Source of the DNA: an uncultured Acidobacteriota bacterium
GTDB lineage: Bacteria; Acidobacteriota; Thermoanaerobaculia; Gp7-AA8
DNA length: 25,765 bases
Reading direction: 5' to 3'
Assembly: GCA_946887105.1 (NCBI GenBank)
Contig: CAMPKJ010000044.1
Coordinates: 1-25,765, forward strand
The position numbers were made by a program, and so were the translations under genes. The notes under the pieces are model-generated. The model ran no database searches, had not been told where the DNA came from, and saw nothing but the letters and a program-made list of their open reading frames with translations. Of the stretch, positions 23,118-25,765 are shown piece by piece. Positions within the stretch are counted from its first letter, which is position 1. Each line of letters begins with the position of its first letter.

Positions 23118-24181
23118 CAGCCCGACACCCTGGCGGATGCTTTTCGGAACGCCGGATCGAAGCGGCGGCGGATCCTCATGGCCATGGCCGTCTTCCGGCG
23201 GTCGCGCGGGCCGGCCTCGAGCATCGCGTCGATCCACTGGAACGCGGCCACGGTGCCGTACGACGGCAGGTTGTAGTCGACCTCGAACGCGTTGTTTTCG
23301 TTGTGCCCTTCGAACGCGCAGCAGTAATCGAAGCGGAAATTCGTGAAGTGGCTCTCGATGGTGCGGTAGAGCGCCTTCGCGTGCGCGAGCGCGTACATGT
23401 GGGGATCGTCTTCGTACTGATGGCCGGACGGCATCCTGTCCGCCTGCGCGAAGAGCACGTGGATGGGCTGCTCGCAGCGGAACTCGTACTGGAGCGCCTC
23501 GGCGATGGCATCCATCTTCAGCCCTTCGTGCAACGCCTCGCGCGCGTTTGCCGACCGTTGCACGATGCGCTGCAGCGCGAGGATGGCCTTGACGATCATG
23601 TCGAAGCGCTCCACCAGCCGGCCGGTGAGCTTGTACTTCGAGCGATCCATCAGCTCCGCGGCCGGGAGCATCAGCATGTACGCCGACGCGAGCGCGGTGA
23701 TGACGATCGAGCGGCGCATCTTCGGATCGATGTCGCGGCCGTTCATCAGCGCATCGATGGCCAGGCGGAACGCCTCGCCGTCGCAGTCGGCGAGCACGCG
23801 CCGGCGCGGGTCGTCGGTCTTGCTGACCAGCTGCGTCCATTCGATGGTGATGTCGGTGCCGCGGATGACGTCCGCGTGCGGCGGCAAGACGGTCCAGTCG
23901 TCCGACAGCTCGCGGCGCAGGCGATGCGCGAGGAAGGTCTTGCCGGCCCCGCTGAATCCGATCAGCGTGACGATGCGAAAGCCCTTTTCGTAGTACTGGA
24001 AGACGCGCTCTTCCCACGTCTCGTATGCGATCTGCCGCTCTTCCTCCGTCGCCGCGACCTCCATCGCCTCGGTGGCCTGTTCGACCTCCTGCAGGAGGAC
24101 GGTATCGATCGAGTCGCCGCAATTGCGGCACGTGCGCGTCTCGAAATTGATGTCGGTGCTGCCACAGCTCGGGCACTTCAT
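23117..24181 (-). CDS. Zinc-ribbon P-loop GTPase, resembling Double-GTPase 2 family
   Basis: The protein has 354 residues. An N-terminal zinc ribbon uses Cys3/Cys6 (KCPSCGS) and Cys18/Cys21 (CRNCGD). A helical linker follows, then a P-loop G75-FSGAGKT (G1), a DxxG-type motif D132-C-D-G (ADCDGEAFR) as G3, and FAQAD (Asp248) at the position of the base-recognition NKxD motif. This layout, next to a GTPase-associated-protein-1-like gene, matches my memory of the DO-GTPase2 family from NTP-dependent conflict systems. The overlap of 4 bases with the upstream gene fixes the start at ATG 24179-24181. A longer open frame upstream is not coding. Expected to be cytoplasmic and to act as a nucleotide switch for the operon. 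Nucleotide binding is well supported; family membership needs a profile search. Confidence 0.8.
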   Translation of the reverse strand: MKCPSCGSTDINFETRTCRNCGDSIDTVLLQEVEQATEAMEVAATEEERQIAYETWEERVFQYYEKGFRIVTLIGFSGAGKTFLAHRLRRELSDDWTVLPPHADVIRGTDITIEWTQLVSKTDDPRRRVLADCDGEAFRLAIDALMNGRDIDPKMRRSIVITALASAYMLMLPAAELMDRSKYKLTGRLVERFDMIVKAILALQRIVQRSANAREALHEGLKMDAIAEALQYEFRCEQPIHVLFAQADRMPSGHQYEDDPHMYALAHAKALYRTIESHFTNFRFDYCCAFEGHNENNAFEVDYNLPSYGTVAAFQWIDAMLEAGPRDRRKTAMAMRIRRRFDPAFRKASARVSG

Positions 24182-25765
24182 CCCAACACCTCCGACAGCG
24201 TGCGCATGCGCAGATGCCAGCGCAGGCGGTTCCACGGATTCTGCGGCGGACGTCGCCGCGCCGCTTCGCGCAGCAGGATCAGCGTCGTGCGATCGACATC
24301 GACGGCAGGCAGGATGCGGATCAGCAACGCCGCCTGCTCCGCGGTGACGCCATTGCGGGCGATGTGCTCGATGACCGGAGCGACGTCCGCGCCGCGCCAC
24401 AGGAACGCCAGAATCGTGAGATGCGCGTTCGGCGCATCCGCGTCGACGCCGCCGAGGATGACGCGGCGCACGACCTCCGTGGCCGCGGCCGAGCGCGGCA
24501 TCCAACCTTCGCGAAGACGGCTCTGTGCCACGTCCGCCAGCACGCGATAGAGCGCCGGACGCTCCGCCGCGGGCGTGCTCGCGAGTGCATGCGCGAGCTT
24601 CTCTTCGAGCACGAAAAACGCGGGAGCGAACGTCGCCAGCTCCGCGTCCGTCATCACCGGGAGCAATCCATTGCTGAGAATGATCCGCGCCGGGATGGCG
24701 GGCGCGATGCCGGAGACCTCGCGCACGATCGCGAGCAGCCAATCGCGCGAGCCGGTCTCCTCCATCGCCCGGACGTATCCGAGCAGCGCGTCGCCGGACA
24801 GCAACGGCGCGGCGGCGGCGGCGACGCACGCGCCATCGGCGCCGAAGCGATCGCGCATGCGCGCGAAGAGCGCCGACAGGAACGGCCGCGATGGCGGCTG
24901 CATGCGCTTCAGCCCTTCCGCGAGCTCGTCCACCGAGCCATCCACCGACAGGAGCAGCATCTCCGCCATCCACGCCTCTGCCGGCGTGGTCTCGAGCTCC
25001 CGCAGCCACCGCACCGCGGCGCGACGCACGGACGGCTCGATCTCCGATTCGTCGAACGCCTCGCCGCTGCGCAGCCGCGCCACGAGATCGACCGCGAGCG
25101 CGCCCGGAAGCACGCTCTGCACGACTTCGCGTCCGCGATTCTCCTTGCGCAACACCAGCGCGGCCGCCTTCTCGAGTCCGCTCACATCGCCCGCGGTCCA
25201 GCGGCGCAACTGCCGCACGCCATCGATGACCGAAAACGCCGCGTCGACATCGCGCAGGACGCTCAACCCGACCAGATCGAAATCCGCCTGACCGCGGAGC
25301 TCCGACGCCCATCGATCGAAGAGATCCGGAGCAGCCGCGGGCGGCGGAATATCGAAGAACGTCGCATTCGGTGCGGTCTCCCGCACGCGCGATTCATCCT
25401 CGGGCGCAAACGCCGCGAGTTGAAACGCCAGACTGCGCCCGTACGAGAAACGCGTGCAGAACGTCGTCGCAAGCCGGTCATCCGGCGGCAGCGACTCATG
25501 AATCTCGCGGATGACATCCGCCGCATCGTCGCGAACGCGCAGCCGCAACCCGCCGCGCGCAAGCGCGCGAATGCACGATGCAACATCGGGAGAACGCGCT
25601 ACGCGAGATTCGCCCCTCCCCCTACCCTCTCCCCGGGGAGCGGGGAGAGGGGAAAAGACACTCCCCTCGCGCGGCTTCGTCCCCACGAACAGCCCCGCGA
25701 GCGCAAACGGCTTGTAGTCGATGCGCGCCATCGCCGCGGCGTCGAGCACGATGGCGTGCACGAGA
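24178..25765 (-). CDS. GTPase-associated protein 1-like (GAP1), N-terminus outside window
   Basis: The frame is open to the window edge, and 527 residues are visible after the first possible GTG start; codons upstream of it are still open, so the true start lies outside. The visible beginning (HAIVLDAAAMARIDYKPFAL) and the segment IREIHESLPPDDRLATTFCT recall the N-terminal and middle domains of GTPase-associated protein 1. The C-terminal ~300 residues are helical repeats (LLRSGEAFDE type helices, WMAEMLLLSVDGSVDELAEG, AALLIRILPAVDVDR). An Arg/Gly/Pro-rich stretch near the visible start comes from a palindromic repeat inserted in frame. It is the first visible gene of the operon and overlaps the GTPase gene by 4 bases. 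Assignment rests on motif memory and context, so it is moderate. Confidence 0.6.
   Translation of the reverse strand, partial: LVHAIVLDAAAMARIDYKPFALAGLFVGTKPREGSVFSPLPAPRGEGRGRGESRVARSPDVASCIRALARGGLRLRVRDDAADVIREIHESLPPDDRLATTFCTRFSYGRSLAFQLAAFAPEDESRVRETAPNATFFDIPPPAAAPDLFDRWASELRGQADFDLVGLSVLRDVDAAFSVIDGVRQLRRWTAGDVSGLEKAAALVLRKENRGREVVQSVLPGALAVDLVARLRSGEAFDESEIEPSVRRAAVRWLRELETTPAEAWMAEMLLLSVDGSVDELAEGLKRMQPPSRPFLSALFARMRDRFGADGACVAAAAAPLLSGDALLGYVRAMEETGSRDWLLAIVREVSGIAPAIPARIILSNGLLPVMTDAELATFAPAFFVLEEKLAHALASTPAAERPALYRVLADVAQSRLREGWMPRSAAATEVVRRVILGGVDADAPNAHLTILAFLWRGADVAPVIEHIARNGVTAEQAALLIRILPAVDVDRTTLILLREAARRRPPQNPWNRLRWHLRMRTLSEVLG
25611..25673. repeat. Palindromic repeat inserted in frame in the GAP1-like gene
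   Basis: CCCTCTCCCC (25625-25634) and GGGGAGAGGG (25642-25651) form a perfect 10-bp stem with a 7-base loop, with further C-rich and G-rich sequence outside. Translated, it gives a low-complexity stretch (FSPLPAPRGEGRGRGESR) that interrupts otherwise ordinary coding sequence without breaking the frame. Confidence 0.75.

Noticed and set aside
1..25765. CRISPR arrays, tRNA or rRNA genes, transposase genes
   Set aside because: No regularly spaced direct repeats, no cloverleaf or rRNA sequence, and no transposase or integrase motif were seen on either strand.

Overview
The window is high-GC bacterial chromosome with tightly packed genes, RHS/YD and NHL-repeat proteins and cadherin-like Ig domains. 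The style is that of an environmental, probably Gram-negative-type organism such as an Acidobacteriota relative. That placement is a guess, because no rRNA or other marker gene is present. Base composition is uneven: two hand-counted 60-base lines gave 44/60 G+C at 17041-17100 and 31/60 at 5041-5100. The roughly 3.6-15.4 kb interval therefore looks like an acquired, lower-GC segment set between higher-GC, more core-like blocks.

Layout, left to right. (1) 1-3548, plus strand: the 3' part of a molybdopterin oxidoreductase, a secreted cadherin-Ig protein ending in a cupredoxin-like domain, and phosphatidylserine decarboxylase. (2) 3546-3615: a GC-rich ~70-bp repeat that starts on the psd stop codon. 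Its inverted copy at 15399-15467 starts on the stop codon of the last gene of the right-hand operon. (3) 3796-11555, minus strand: a 2425-residue secreted RHS/YD protein with two NHL propellers and a variable C-terminal domain that looks like a permuted papain/NlpC-type enzyme (His...Cys order). A 4-base overlap links it to a small exported protein, a natural candidate for periplasmic immunity. (4) 11779-14917: a divergent regulatory cassette. Leftward are two small DNA-binding-like proteins; rightward are an XRE regulator, a zinc-finger plus helical-repeat (TPR-like) protein, and a 69-residue exported cationic peptide whose ribosome-binding site lies inside a hairpin. The 405-bp divergent intergenic region holds two interlocking inverted repeats and a strong terminator-like hairpin. 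(5) 15465-25765, minus strand: six genes, each junction overlapping by 1 or 4 bases. In transcription order they are a GTPase-associated-protein-1-like protein (its start lies outside the window), a zinc-ribbon P-loop GTPase, a two-TM helical-repeat protein, a very large SEDS (FtsW/RodA-like) protein, a penicillin-binding-protein transpeptidase, and a small membrane-anchored protein.

Three systems stand out. The first is the GTPase/SEDS/PBP operon, which couples a conflict-system-style GTPase module to a dedicated peptidoglycan synthase pair. The second is the XRE + TPR-like + secreted-peptide cassette, which has the same parts as RRNPP peptide quorum-sensing systems. The third is the RHS toxin/immunity pair. 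Three unrelated palindromic repeats are also inserted in frame inside coding sequences of the right-hand operon. All functional statements come from reading motifs and context by eye; no database search was possible.
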